A DNA stretch of 64,000 nucleotides, taken from assembly GCA_949317995.1 (NCBI GenBank), contig OX439035.1:78909459-78973458 (forward strand). The letters are read 5' to 3'. The notes beneath the pieces were generated by a model. The model worked only from the letters and a program-made list of their open reading frames with translations. It made no database searches and had not been told where the DNA came from. The DNA comes from Acholoe squamosa. Its lineage: Eukaryota; Annelida; Polychaeta; Phyllodocida; Polynoidae. Shown here one piece after another: positions 36,120-48,887 of this stretch; positions within the stretch are counted from its first letter, which is position 1, and each line of letters begins with the position of its first letter. Both the position numbers and the translations under genes were made by a program.

Positions 36120-38914
36120 TGATTGCTGTTTTACACTGGCTGGAGGTCAAGGTGATTTATATTCCCCTTCTAGATATAAACTATATTTCACAATGAATAA
36201 AAGTAGAGATTATCGGAAATAAAGAATTACAAAAGTTTGGACCCACCTTTCAAACTTCTTTCCGCGCCATAGACTTCTACCGAGCAAAGGGCAACTGCAA
36301 TCGACCCTAACTACCACCATGGGAATTAAGAGTCATTGCTAAGCTCCTGTAACCTGTTTACCCTCTGTTGGGGAGCTTGGGAAACCTTTAGAATTATAGC
36401 CATTGCCTCTGCCCTATTAGAAAAAGTCCCTCACTTTCAATAGGAGACATATTCCCGGCAGGTTTAACATATAGTCATAATCATTTAGATGTTTAGAACA
36501 TATCTATATTGGAAATGATATAATTTAGTCACAAAGGCACAATGCCTTAGTAGAACACCTTATATATACTTCCCTTAGTATCTCCTTGGATTTTATAAAA
36601 CGCAGTAAACTAGTGGTATAGCCTGGGAACAGGCTCTATTCTTTGAAAGGTTAATGAACGGGGTGGTCCCTGATTGGATGTGACCACAGTGCCACATCCC
36701 TGAGGGCCTCCATAGTGCGCCTCTTCAGACAGTCTATGCAGGAGAAGTCTCTAGGACGGAGCACACACAAGCCTTAAAGGAGTATAGTGAGTGGGCACAA
36801 AGCCCTATGTGTAATACTCCTGATGTACGCTGACCTTTAGAGCTGCCCTTGATATCCTTTTACATGGCCCTCCAAAAAAGGAGATGATAACATTATGGCC
36901 TTATAAGCTGAAAATGGACACCAGAAGACGACGTACTACAAGGGAATCATTTATGTACACGCTCTTCTTTGCAGCTATGCCCCACCTATTCAGATGACAA
37001 CCAGGGATCATACCGTACTTTATATCTGGCGTCATACACGAAAGACCAAGCATATAGAGCTCAAACAATGACAATGTATCCCTTGCTTCAGTTATCCACC
37101 CAGACTCTAACAAAAGTAGAAAACAACGAATAGCCTATGTTGTGACAAAGGAGCAAACATTTTTTTTATCCTTTACTGTCGTAATAATATCCAACCTGCC
37201 TAATATAGACATGTACTTCAAAGATGAAAGCATAACAACCCATGGGGATGGAGCAACTAGCCCTTTCTAAACCTAGTGGCTTCTGCAGCAGAGGCTGTTG
37301 TCATGACCAAGAAAAACAGCAAACAGATGAGGTTATAGAGAGCGCACCCTGAAATCTCCTCCATGTAGTAGTAGTGTCCTTCTGCTGGCCGTCTTTATTC
37401 TCCATACCCTAGGGACAGCCAGCCAGCCTCTTCTCCTGACAACAAGATGCAGCTGCAGCCAGCAACAGGAAATTAATTTCGCAGGCAGTACTTCTGCTAC
37501 ACAGAAACATGGATAGGTGGATTGAGTGCTGCTATTCAGTAAAGATAAGTGAAGGGAGATGACATTCACAATGACCATCTGCACTGATTTCACATGCTAT
37601 TGCTAAGGAATGGAAAGTATCAACATTTGACCCAAATGTGCGTACAGTATCAGGAAATGATTTGCAGTTTCCCCTTTATCTAAAGTACATAGTATCTTCT
37701 ACATCCCAGCCACATGTATGACATATTGGTTTGAGATTTATATATCGGAATGTTGGAAAGGATGGATGGATGGATGAGGGGATGTTTGAGGAGGAGGGCA
37801 GAACATTATATATAGGGTTCGGGTGGCATTGACTAGCATCCTAAGCAGGATTTTATGGGGACCTATATTATGGGAACATGCGTCCCGAGCTGCAGGTGAA
37901 CAGCTCTCAGGAGGCTGCAATGAGCATTTGCTGCAACCAAGAGTCACTACATGTACTTGGTACTCTATATTAATTAGTGAGTCAGAAGTAAATGCAGTTT
38001 TGTAGTTTCGGGGTTTTTAAGCCAATGGTCCTTGGCTTTTACTACGGAGGGTATGGGTCTGAGCTCAAAAATCACCAGATCCTCTCTTCAAGAAAACCCT
38101 TGCTCAGAGTAGGAACAGGGGGTGGATTATTTCCAGTCTGAAGAGTCTACAGCCTAGAGTCAGTAATTCCCTAACATTTTGTAGTGTCACTTTAGTCATG
38201 AGTGCTCAGGGCATAGAATGCACAATGTCAGATCTGGGAATATCCTGTGGGTGTCACATACACATAGCTAGCAAAATACTCTTACCTGTGATGGAAAGTC
38301 TGTAGTGGCCCTTCAAGAATGTTTATGACACTAGTGACAATAGCCCCTCCCCCTTCAAACAAACAGAATACCAGATAATTACCCAGTGTTTACATATCTC
38401 CCACCCCTCTAACACTCCCCCCTCATAGACACACACATATAGAAGAGAACCTCTGTCCACCACCATGACAGCTATCATGGTCACTGGGTGAGGATTAGCA
38501 CTAACACCCCCCCCCCACCCACCCACCCACCTCACACACACACAGTCCTAAATATAATAGAGACCATTGGCCTTACAACTCCATTGTATAATCCTGTGGC
38601 ATTGCCCCCTTGTCTTAAAATGTATGTTAAATTCTTGCCAAGAACTGAACAAAAAAACTTAAATGTCCTACTCTGGGGGCCACTTTGTGACGACATCGTC
38701 CAGTTGACAATGCAGCAATATGCCATGAAGCCAGGTTGTTAACTCCTGATTATCTAATACACAATTTGTTTTGGAAAACTCATTGCTTCCTGACAGTTTT
38801 ACACATTTCCGGAACTTATCACGTTCAGTATAAGCGGGGAAAATACATAAAGGAATCCATACAGCCTGACGTGGCTCCCTGCTAATTCAAGGAACCTAGT
38901 AGTGAGCAAGTCGC
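36120..38914. other. Non-coding stretch, nothing seen
   Basis: No gene recognised. A short (CCCA)/(CA) low-complexity tract at 38507-38546 produces Pro/His-rich frames. Confidence 0.4.
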
Positions 38915-39370
38915 TAGAGGCTGCAGAACACTAATTATTTTCCACTGTTGGCCTATATAGCTTTTGGGCGAAAATAAAATACTTGTGCAAGTATCTGGGC
39001 TTAGCCACTATTATTTTCTTGTAGATATACATTTTTCCCAATAATTTAGGGCCATGGCATGTGGTACAATGTGATTAACTTTTGTGCTATAGGCCTTAGA
39101 GTGCGGACATACCCAGATTTGGGGGTTTTGCAGTGAATGATTTAAATAAATTCTTTAATTAAATAGAGTGCACCCCCCTCAACTTACCATCAAATATCAG
39201 CCTAAATAACACTCAAATTGATTAATATACACCCTAAGGATTAATTTGATACCTGGTTTGCCTACCCACTATCAGATTTTAGACCAATAATCATTGTACA
39301 ACACCCTTCAGTGCGGAGCTACAAAGTGTCTCCTGCTGCCACCTCCTGTCAATGGGTGTTCTGCAACCTA
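38915..39370 (+). repeat. 456 bp direct repeat, copy 1 (LTR-like or MITE)
   Basis: Nearly identical to 40275-40731. The copy has inverted ends TGCAGAACAC / GTGTTCTGCA, i.e. it can be read as TG...CA like an LTR. TA borders both sides (38915-38916; 39369-39370), as expected of a TA-target MITE. Confidence 0.85.
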
Positions 39371-40274
39371 AAGGCCTGGGTTGGAATCTTGGTGGTCAAT
39401 GAAATAGCTTGGAAAGCTTTTATTCACTGGCCCAGTAATGTCTTATCCAGAATCTTTTACTTTTATGCCGCTCAGGCCCCTCAAATCTCTCTGAGAATCA
39501 ATTCCCAGAGCGGGTATCAGTCTGTGCGCTCTCCATAGATTTCATTGATTTCTAACATTGACATGGAGGTATGGTGCTTTCCCATAGAAAAAATGGTCAC
39601 AGGGCCAAGAAATTTGACATGCTGATAGCCAAGGAGCACCACATGAGGTGCTGAGTGTTATTCTCTCTCTAGGTGCTATAATTCACAGAAATATCTGGCT
39701 AAAATGTATGAAAAACCCTCAGAAATATAATGCTATAAAGGAATAAATTCAACAAAATGCATCTTAACTCCATGTGTAATGGCTTAGATGGCCCTATTTA
39801 CACATTATTCAAGCTCCCCCATGTGAGGACAACAAAATTTACCAGATATGGTGAATACAAGGACATTTTATTAAGTGTCAGTAGACATTCATTGGCTGCA
39901 TAGCTCAGGGAGAGAAAAATTATGTTTTCCCCCAATGTATGAAAAGGCCTCCCATAGAGCACTGAGGACGATAGAAATAGATGGAAACAGCTGAGAATGT
40001 AAACTTCAGGTCGTATTGACCCTGAAAACCATAATTTTGGTTACCTGGCACCCCCCAGAGAGAAGTATCAGGCTTGCGGATTGACACCAGAATATTTCTC
40101 ATAAACCTCTCCAAGGCCGAAACTCCGCTACTACGATTTTCAGTGATTTCTCACTAATTTTATTGATTCCCTTGCACTTTCTCACTATAACATTGTCTAA
40201 CTGACTTACCCTAAGCAAAATAAACACATTTTAGCAAGATTTGACAAACTTGGTAGAAGGCCCTATATAGCCCG
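39371..40274. other. 0.9 kb interior between the direct repeats
   Basis: No retroviral-type coding sequence, no convincing tRNA primer site after copy 1, and no polypurine tract before copy 2. If the flanking copies are LTRs, this would be a miniature non-coding retrotransposon; otherwise it is host sequence between two MITEs. Confidence 0.4.
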
Positions 40275-40731
40275 TAGAGGCTGCAGAACACTAATTATTT
40301 TTCCACTGTTGGCCTATATAGCTTTTGGGCGAAAATAAAATACTTGTGCAAGTATCTGGGCTTAGCCACTATTATTTTCTTGTAGATATACATTTTTCCC
40401 AATAATTTAGGGCCATGGCATGTGGTACAATGTGATTAACTTTTGTGCTATAGGCCTTAGAGTGCGGACGTACCCAGATTTGGGGGTTTTGCAGTGAATG
40501 ATTTAAATAAATTCTTTAATTAAATAGAGTGCACCTCCCTCAACTTACCATCAAATATCAGCCTAAATAACACTCAAATCGATTAATATACACCCTAAAG
40601 ATTAATTTGATACCTGGTTTGCCTACCCACTGTCAGATTTTAGACCAATAATCATTGTACAACACCCTTCAGTGCGGAGCTACAAAGTGTCTCCTGCTGC
40701 CACCTCCCGTCAATTGGTGTTCTGCAACCTA
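40275..40731 (+). repeat. 456 bp direct repeat, copy 2
   Basis: Same orientation and ends as copy 1, differing by about ten substitutions and one T insertion in a homopolymer. The sequences outside differ from those around copy 1, and no shared 4-6 bp duplication brackets the pair. Confidence 0.85.
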
Positions 40732-43700
40732 GAGTTCTCGAAACGGTTTGATGCACGCGATCACAGAGTTATAGGGCTGAGTTCAAGGCAATATTGGAAC
40801 ATAGAATTAGGTATTCCTGAAATATAATTAGAGCCATTGACCCCCCCCCCCCCCCGCCACCTGAACAATGCCGGTGACACTGTTTGTTCTTCAACCTGCA
40901 CTAACATGTACATGGCTTATCGTGTCCTTTCTGTGACTAGGTCTACTCACTCTCCACATGAGGCACAAGTTGTGTCAGGTTATCCCATAATACCCAGATG
41001 AAGGTTGGATTGTTGTAGGTTGGCTTGTCCATCAGCCAAGTCCCCTTCATATCAGAACTTAGACTGTATCAAGTTAGAGAGGTTAGAGATAGGCCACCAT
41101 GTCACATTGATAGCGCACTCCCTGTACATGTTGATGGATCCTGGCCTATCTGGGTTATCAGTATTCGTGCTGACCACTGATAAGGTGCTCCACTGCTCCA
41201 GTCCCTATGTCTGCCTGTCATGTGGCAACTCCATGTGCCAGTAATGACAACACAGGTCTCAGAATTGGTCCAAAATATGTTGCCTGAGAGCCTGTGAGGT
41301 ATGGGAAGTATTAAAATAGATGTAGGTATATATATAGGAAATGAGCACATATGCCGGTAGTGGCATTTATTCCTGTAATATTCACACTTATACAAGCTTG
41401 ATAGCATTGTGGAGCTTGAAAGAGATGTCCAGCTACATTATTAACATCTTTCAGAAAGTCTATGGATATAGATGGGACAGAGGCTTTGTCTGCTCATATT
41501 CTAAAATCGTCATGGCCTCGGATACAGTCACATGATTCATTTGGGAATTTCTCGTAGAAAATGCCCAATAAACATCCAATGGAGGATGTGTATTTTCGTT
41601 TTCAATTTCCCAGGAGGTCTGCTCGGACAGATACGTTGATGCTGAAAACATCATTTATATCTGTCAGTGGGAAATAGGAAGATTCATGTAAGATCCCAAC
41701 TACTCATTCAGTCGATGTACAGCTATTGCCAACTATATTGATAAACAATGATAAGAAGATGTAGTTGTTGAAAATAGGACTTTGCAGTATTCTCGTATTT
41801 CACCCTATTTGTAGGAGTTTGTAAACATCAGTATGCAAAATTTCAAAGATACAGGTAGAAGAAAATACAACGGAATTAAGGCCGTATACATGTATTGTCC
41901 TCTCAGGATTGCGTCCCAATCATAGGATCACTCCGTGGTACAGGTCTGAAGATACCCGCCACAGCCAGCAACAAATAGCACCAACTTTAAAATGGAAACC
42001 ATTTCCTAGTAAACACCTGCTACTACCATGGCTAATAATGAGTAACTGAGGGGTTATTTACCTGGGAAGAAATGAGCTACCGCTCCTAATACAGACCTCG
42101 TGATGCCCCATACTGATAGATGGCCCTTCCCTTTTTCTTTGGTATAGATGCAATATAATGTAAATTTATTCATCTGCTTCCTTAGGAATAACTTTGCCGG
42201 CTGAAATTGTGAGGCATGCGTTCTATGCCCACACAATATGAAATAACCACGTTTTCTTCAGCTGTAAGTTTTCTCTGTTTTCATGTAGTGAATACTCCGG
42301 ATATGGGGCTATTTGCCTGGATGGGATGACAAATCGATGTTCTCGAAGATTTTTAGAGAGAACTTTACTATGATTGAGGGTTATTGAAGACAAATTGATT
42401 TGTGTTGACAGTTTTCTCCACTAGGCAGAAATATATTATCCTAAATCTGAAGTAAACATTTCAGTATTGTAACAAAGGGAACTCGGAAATAGGATGGACA
42501 TATACATGTAGTACCACGGGCCATCTTCACTTAGATGAGAATCTATCACTGATTTTTAAATTTGTGGGGCTACTTTCAAAATATGGGAGAATTAAATATA
42601 TTGAAGCATCCATAAAATGGAGTAGGGTGGCTTACAATGAAATTACATTTGAATCCATTGTCTCTAATGCTTCCGTGACTAAAATGATAATCAGACCCGA
42701 CAATTTTGTGTAGGCTAATGTGTTCTTTGCATTGGTATTATCCAACTTAAAGTGGCGGGTGGTTCATAAGGCATTGTCATTCTTTATAAAACGACACATT
42801 TGCAGATTCATGAATATCAAGTATACACAGAATGACTATGCTGATTAAATTGAACATTTGTCTCTCCAGTGCAATTATTCCTACTCGTGGACTATTAATG
42901 TAAGGCTCTCGCTACCAACTATATTTCTATACACCCCTTGGAGACTGTTGTGAGCAATATATCTGAATACACAAGGTGGAAATGAATCATTACTTGAATA
43001 CCAATATAAAGAACATACCACTGCCAACCAAATATCTCCCGACATCTACAATACCTTACGCCTGGCTTACTCATATGTCCAACAGGTGTCTGACAATATG
43101 ATATGAGAAAGTTATAGTCTACTAGTGTTCCATGACCATCTTTTCTTGGTAATTCTGTGCAGAATCAGGGAAATTCACAGCTGCAGTCGTAACAAAGCCG
43201 TCATTTCTCACGTTGTGCGAGGCCTCATTCAATCTCGAAAGCATGCAGCGAATTTCTCACCCTCTGAGAAAAAGATCACAAGGCAGTGAGAAGGGGCAAG
43301 CCGACACTGCAAAGACCCTTGATGAGCTGGTCCCTGTCTACCAGACCATGTTTTCTACTACAGAGCTCCAGGAACAAGCAGTCAGCTACAACCGGAAGTA
43401 ACGCCACAGACCGGAAATGGAGTCTGCAGCAGGAGAAGCAATCAGCACGACGGTCATTGCGGGTCATAACGGGGTAGTATCTTATGTCTGCTACATGATT
43501 AGAAAGTTTGCTTTGTGTGCATCTGGGAGAGGTGACCCTTCAATGGGACAGTAGAAAGTGAAGCCCTTGTTACTCGTAATAGTACTAATAAAGGCTGTTT
43601 ATAGGGAAAGTGATGGATGTCTAAGGCATATAGCCATAGTTCTACTTTCACGTCTTACAATAGGGCCTACATTATGATAACCTTAAAGAACAATGGAACG

Positions 43701-44093
43701 AATATAACCTGTAATATTCTCAGGAATGAAAACAAATTGAACAGAAGGACATCCATTCATCTATTATATGTACTGTATCAAAATTCAGGAATCTTTTGTA
43801 GCATTCAGAATTCACATTTATATATGCACAACAATGTGTCAGATTGCTGATTAAAGTAGAATATCTCTCCTATTTCACCATTTAATGATGCAGGCAGCGT
43901 CATATATCTGCCATACTGCAGTAAGTGTATACGACGCAGATGTGTGAGATACACCATCTGAGCCCCATACCCTTCAACATTATAGCTGCTATGACAGAAA
44001 CAGGTCTTATGGGAAGACAACTCCAAGATCGGCAGTCTATTCCGCTACCTTTACCTGTTGTATTATACACGTACACACTCAAACAGATACTAC
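40732..44093. other. Non-coding stretch, no gene recognised
   Basis: A C run at 40840-40855. Overlapping frames at 43213-43401 and 43286-43477 lie in a more GC-balanced patch but match no family I recognise and lack clear splice sites. Confidence 0.4.
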
Positions 44094-44211
<118 letters not shown>

Positions 44212-44234
44212 AATAGCAGCCATTCCCTCCTAAC

Positions 44235-44306
44235 ACCTATAGTCCACAGGGCCTCTTCGGCCAATTTTGGCCAAAGTCGGCCGAAGAGGCCCAGTGGACT
44301 ATAGGT
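44235..44306. repeat. 72 bp hairpin with GGCCGAAGAGGCCC arms
   Basis: Arms of about 28 bp run from ACCTATAGTCCAC to CTCTTCGGCC and back, with only one or two mismatches around a short loop. It lies 25 bp after the (TA)n tract. It could be a very short MITE or a structured RNA; no target duplication is visible. Confidence 0.75.
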
Positions 44307-44451
44307 ATTTATAAGCACTTTTACCTCTCGCATCGCCCGATGTGTGAGAATCCCACTCCTCTATTCATTACACTTCTCAGCGTTTCCGCTGACTTCTCAC
44401 TCTTGATTAGGTCTATAGTATAGCTATGCGTGTCCTATAGGACTCAGTATG

Positions 44452-44886
44452 CAGGGATTTTGATAGGAATTTTTCCAATGAGCCAATGGCGCATTCATGG
44501 CCAAAACAATGCGCCATTTTGGAGACCAATGGGCCAATATATACATTTCAGCCAAAATGCTATGGCAGTGAGTGGGGTATGATTATTTCTTCTTTTTTTT
44601 TTGGGTAGTTTTATCATACTGTATTCAACATAATAAGTGCACAGAACAACCATAAGAATCAAAGTGAGATGCACCTAGCTGTTTCCGTTATGCTCTTGGC
44701 TTTCCAACGATATGTTACACTACTATATGTCCTATACATCTCAGCTTGAATTGAAATTTTGAAAAACATTTTGAGACCATGCCGATGATGCCAATGCACC
44801 AATGGCGCATTTTATGGAGTATTTAATGCGCTATTTCTGTTTTAAATGCGCAATATGCGCGTTGCGCGGCCCTTTCAAAATCCCTG
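44452..44886. mobile_element. hAT-like MITE
   Basis: 435 bp with inverted ends CAGGGATTTTGA / TCAAAATCCCTG and direct repeat AGTATG (44446-44451, 44887-44892). The interior repeats AATGGCGCAT and AATGCGC words. CAGGG ends fit hAT; the visible duplication is 6 rather than 8 bp. Confidence 0.78.
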
Positions 44887-44994
44887 AGTATGGAGGCTTA
44901 GTGGAGCAGCCATTTTGAATTTTGCTGGTTGAGGTAAAACCCACTTATAACACATACAATGATGGGTACCTTGTCCCTGGTTAACAACCATTTC

Positions 44995-45167
44995 TGGGCT
45001 TCCCTAGCCCACTTAAAAGGGTCTATTTCTCCCCTTTCCTATCCCCTCGGATGTGTGTGGTGCACATATGTGCGGGCACACATTCCCCTGTGAACATGTG
45101 TAATGTCTTTCTCGCCATGAATATGACCTTAGCTGTCGAAATGGCGTTAAACATCTATTACTCACTC
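44995..45167 (+). mobile_element. SINE family copy 4 (near full length)
   Basis: 173 bp from TGGGCTTCCCTAGCCCAC to the shortened TCAC tail. Perfect direct repeat TAACAACCATTTC at 44982-44994 and 45168-45180. Confidence 0.87.
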
Positions 45168-45841
45168 TAACAACCATTTCCAGGGACATGCTGGTCCCAT
45201 CTTATCAGTTCTTATCAGTGTGTGTCACCGGAACCAGCTCCATACCAGCTAGTGGCCAATAGCTCTGAAGTGTACCAAGATGCTACCATGGTAACAAATA
45301 CCGGTACATAGAATCTATCTATAGCTGTTCATCCCATGTGTTCAGGGTGGCTTCGAAAATATCAACCGCTCTCCTAGGGAGGGGTGAGCACGGTAATGCA
45401 TTGTCAACAGTACTTGAGTAGTACCTTTCTCGGGTTACACGCAATGAAATGTAGCAAAACTGTAGAGTGGGCGGACAGGATGCAAGCGTGGGAAGCTGTG
45501 CTACAGTAACTACTACAGCAGTTGTGTCTCTATCCTTATAGGGATTACGTTAAAGACTGTGTTACTGCTGGGACATGTTGGGCATTTTCAGGAGTGGTCA
45601 TTCTTTTTCAACGAGGGGGGGAGGGTGAGTTTTTGTGCAGACCCAAAACAATATTTTACTACCTCATCTCGACAACGATCAAATCTTTTCTGTCCCCTGC
45701 CAGATGCGTGTAGAATTTCACCCCCCCCCCCTTTCTTTTGATGTATAGTAGCGCACAAGCTTTTCTTTTCTTAAAAGATGCTAAATCTTTTAATCCCTCC
45801 CCATCAGAAGGGGTTAAGGCCTTCATGATGTGGAAATGCAG

Positions 45842-46273
45842 CCCGGGGGGGGCACTCACTATATGTCACTGACAGGGGTGTGCGGCTGGCAAGGCCACTT
45901 TTTGGCCAAAATCCCTCTCACCAAGGGTCTAAATTGGTCAATATCCCTCTCACCAAGGGTCACTTTTAGCCAAAATCCCTCTCACCAAGGGTCACTTTTC
46001 TCATATTTTGACCCTACGCATCCAAATAAGTGTCAGTTTTCAGAATTTTCTTAAAAACTTCTGCCAAATGTGGGCAGTTTTGACAAAAATTCCTCACATC
46101 AAGGGTAAATTTTCAGCTAAAACACTTAATTGTGCACATTTCTGACCAAAATCCCTCTCAGCAAGGGTCACCTTTTGCCCAAAATCCCTCTCACCAAGGG
46201 TAAGGGTTGTCAGAGGCCCAGCCGCACACCCCCGTCAGAAGAAATCTGAGTGCCCCCCCCCCCCCCACCTGGG
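45842..46273. mobile_element. TIR element with internal minisatellite
   Basis: 432 bp. Ends CCCGGGGGGGGCACTCA and the inverted TGAGTGCCCC...CCTGGG, followed inward by a matching GTGTGCGGCTGG block. AAATGCAG flanks both sides (45834-45841, 46274-46281). Inside, AAAATCCCTCTCACCAAGGG-type words recur about five times at 33-36 bp spacing or more. It interrupts an older repeat whose intact relative is at about 49040-49206. Confidence 0.8.
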
Positions 46274-46281
46274 AAATGCAG

Positions 46282-46370
46282 GAGCAGAATAGCTCCATTG
46301 GGAGCTTTCCCTAATAACAATCATAAAAGGCGAAAAACCCTGTGATGTCTTGTGGCAGTCGGTGTCCAAT
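46282..46370 (+). repeat. Old dispersed repeat, 3' part
   Basis: With 45790-45841 this matches about 49040-49206 (shared words GGAGCAGAATA, CATTGGGAG, TAAAAGGC, GGTGTCCA). It was split by the element at 45842-46273. Family unknown. Confidence 0.55.
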
Positions 46371-47554
46371 ATATCTGACCTGGGCCTACCTGCTATTGCA
46401 GCTCACAGGTATGTATTTGCACAAGGTCAACTGAAAAAAAGACATCTGTGACATGTCGTTGGGAGCCCCTATGAAGTGCTTGGGCCATTAGCTTCAAATG
46501 AACCTGGACCAGGGCAGGAAATTACACCATTTCCGTGACAAAACGTAGTATATAGGGGTAGTATAATGGATCAATCAATCAACAAGTAAAGTTTAAAATA
46601 AAGTAACTGATAACCATTGATCTTGACATCAATCAAATGAAAAAAAAGGAGAAAAAAACATTGATATAGTACTTTATAACAAATGCCAACTATATATAAA
46701 ATCCCTCTGACTTTAAGCAATCCACCTCCATAGCTCTCATTATTCACAGGGGGCAAATATGACAGAAATTCTGGGGAACAGTGATTTGTTTTAATATGCC
46801 AGGACGCAGGCATTCCTGTGTTACTCACACATCTCAGACCCATGAAATGTCTATTGCAGACATAGGACAAATATTTACAGATGCCGCTCTCATTAGGGGT
46901 CGATATACAGGGCGAATATTCCACTGTCCTCCCTCGTAATACACTTAGACTCTGCATAAATAAATTACTTAGCGCTAGCGGTATTTGATCAAATCATCCA
47001 CATAGATATAGAATATATCAACGTTGGAAATATGAATACATGTACTGTGTATTGCTAATTCATAGTACAATCATACAGACCTAGAATTCTGAGTCTCCAA
47101 GAATTCATGCTTATATTTCTAAATTGTTATTGGGGGCAGGGGAGTCTTTGACCACTGTCTTTGAATAAAATGGTCGCACATGTCGGATATGTACCTTGGG
47201 GTTGTAGCTGAGACTGAGTGCACGTGTGCAGGAGGGACACAGGTGTATTCATTCTGGGACTAATGATACAGGGACTGATACTTATACTGTGTGAGGTGTA
47301 GGGGTAGGTCTAAGGCCAGAGTCTAGGGCAATCTATTTTCACATCCAGGACACCCCCATTTCAACACTACCTATAAAATACACAGGAAAAATTGATATGC
47401 CAGTAGATCTAATCAATTGTAATGGGGAACTTCACGGGGAGTAAATGAACTGTATCATCTCCAACAACGCAGTAATGTGGACATTTGAAAAAATAAATGT
47501 ACAAAAAGAAGAAAAAAGATGAGGTCACGATAACCTAGGAGGATAAAAAAAAAC

Positions 47555-47557
<3 letters not shown>
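46371..47557. other. Non-coding stretch, nothing seen
   Basis: No supported feature; the minus frame 46571-46957 has no domain. Confidence 0.4.

Positions 47558-47627
<70 letters not shown>
47558..47627. repeat. (TA)n microsatellite
   Basis: About 70 bp of uninterrupted TA. Confidence 0.97.
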
Positions 47628-47630
<3 letters not shown>

Positions 47631-48680
47631 CTGTGTAAGGTGGTTTATGAGTGTTTTGTACACGTAAAGGTGTCAGAGAGCCCTCACACAGTCAGACTCA
47701 TAAAGATACCCTCTACCGCTACTAACCTCTTTCCAGCTTTTCAGGTGAACCAGGCTATCTGTATGCTGTGTCAGCATTTAAACATATGCAGCACTCACTG
47801 CTGAATGTTTTCAGTTGGGGGAGGGATTCGTACTTAGCTACTTGTAGATAAATTCACATGGGGTACTGGTGTTATCAAGAGTATGTCATCCTCTCCCACC
47901 ACTCGATCTCAGATACACCTTGATATGTCAGATAGCTATCAGCCACTTCAATCATCACATGATTCTTCACAGGCCACATGGCGATTTTCCAAGTCCTAGT
48001 TGTATGATGATATCTGTGTTTAAATTAATACCAAAGACACTTATTATAGGATAAGAGTAAAATTAGGCTTACAATAAAGAGTTTGTAAGTGAAACACATA
48101 TCTTGTAATTACTAATGTATGCCACTCGACGGGGTCAGATACATTTCTGCACTACTCATTACTTATTTTATGAATCTCATTACCTTCTCACAACTATTCT
48201 AAACAAAATGATAATAGAGTGTGTGTTCTCTCCCCATAGTTTCTACGGGTCCAGCTGTATTTCATTAAGAGCATATATGCTGTATATACAAAGCAGCTGT
48301 ACCCATAGCTATTCTGGAAATATGTGTTAATAGACTACCGTTATATGTTTTTTATGTTGTTTACAAGGACACTCCGAGTGTACATAGAAATGACATGCTA
48401 TATTGATGAGGATATGGGCCCTATATGCATATATGTTTCTGAACAGGATTGGAATCTTCTTTGAATGGCTTAATTGCCACAATTAGAAACTTTTTGATGT
48501 TTTTGTCTCAATTCACTGATAACTGGGGCGAAGGTGGATCGAGGGGTAGGATGTCTGAAATATCGGTCCCTTTAAATAAGATGAGTGAACATACAACCAA
48601 AGGAATATAATCTGTTGTCCTGGACTGTACAGGGCTCATACACTATCGTCGTTTAAATATATGATCATATATTTATTTAG

Positions 48681-48738
48681 ATTAGAAGATCTCTATTACT
48701 TTTAGATATATATTTAAAAGTAATAAAGATCTTCTAAT
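48681..48738. repeat. 58 bp hairpin upstream of an ITPR exon
   Basis: Arms ATTAGAAGATCTCTATTACT and the near-complement AGTAATAAAGATCTTCTAAT around an AT-rich loop, ending 63 bp before the splice acceptor at 48800. It could influence acceptor or branch-point accessibility; that is inference. Confidence 0.7.
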
Positions 48739-48800
48739 TGGAAGTAGAGAGTGAATATTTTCCTCTACCATGTATTAATTGTCCTTTTGTTTAATTGCAG

Positions 48801-48887
48801 CATGCAGCGGAGCTGGAGAAGAAGCAGAACGTGTCAGAGAACAAGAAGCTGCTGGGGAGCATCATCCAGTATGGCTCTGTGGTTCAG
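48801..48887 (+). CDS. ITPR: ITPR exon a (suppressor domain)
   Basis: 29 codons, phase 0 on both sides, acceptor TTAATTGCAG and donor GTGAGC. Reads [18 protein letters not shown] then [11 protein letters not shown], about residues 94-122. This is the first ITPR exon found. A preceding exon would end at the KLH-type segment, which is not in the window. Confidence 0.96.

Noticed and set aside
36013-36222. Frame with repeated FYA units
   Set aside because: Reads through the GCGCCTTCTACGCG repeats of the foldback element.
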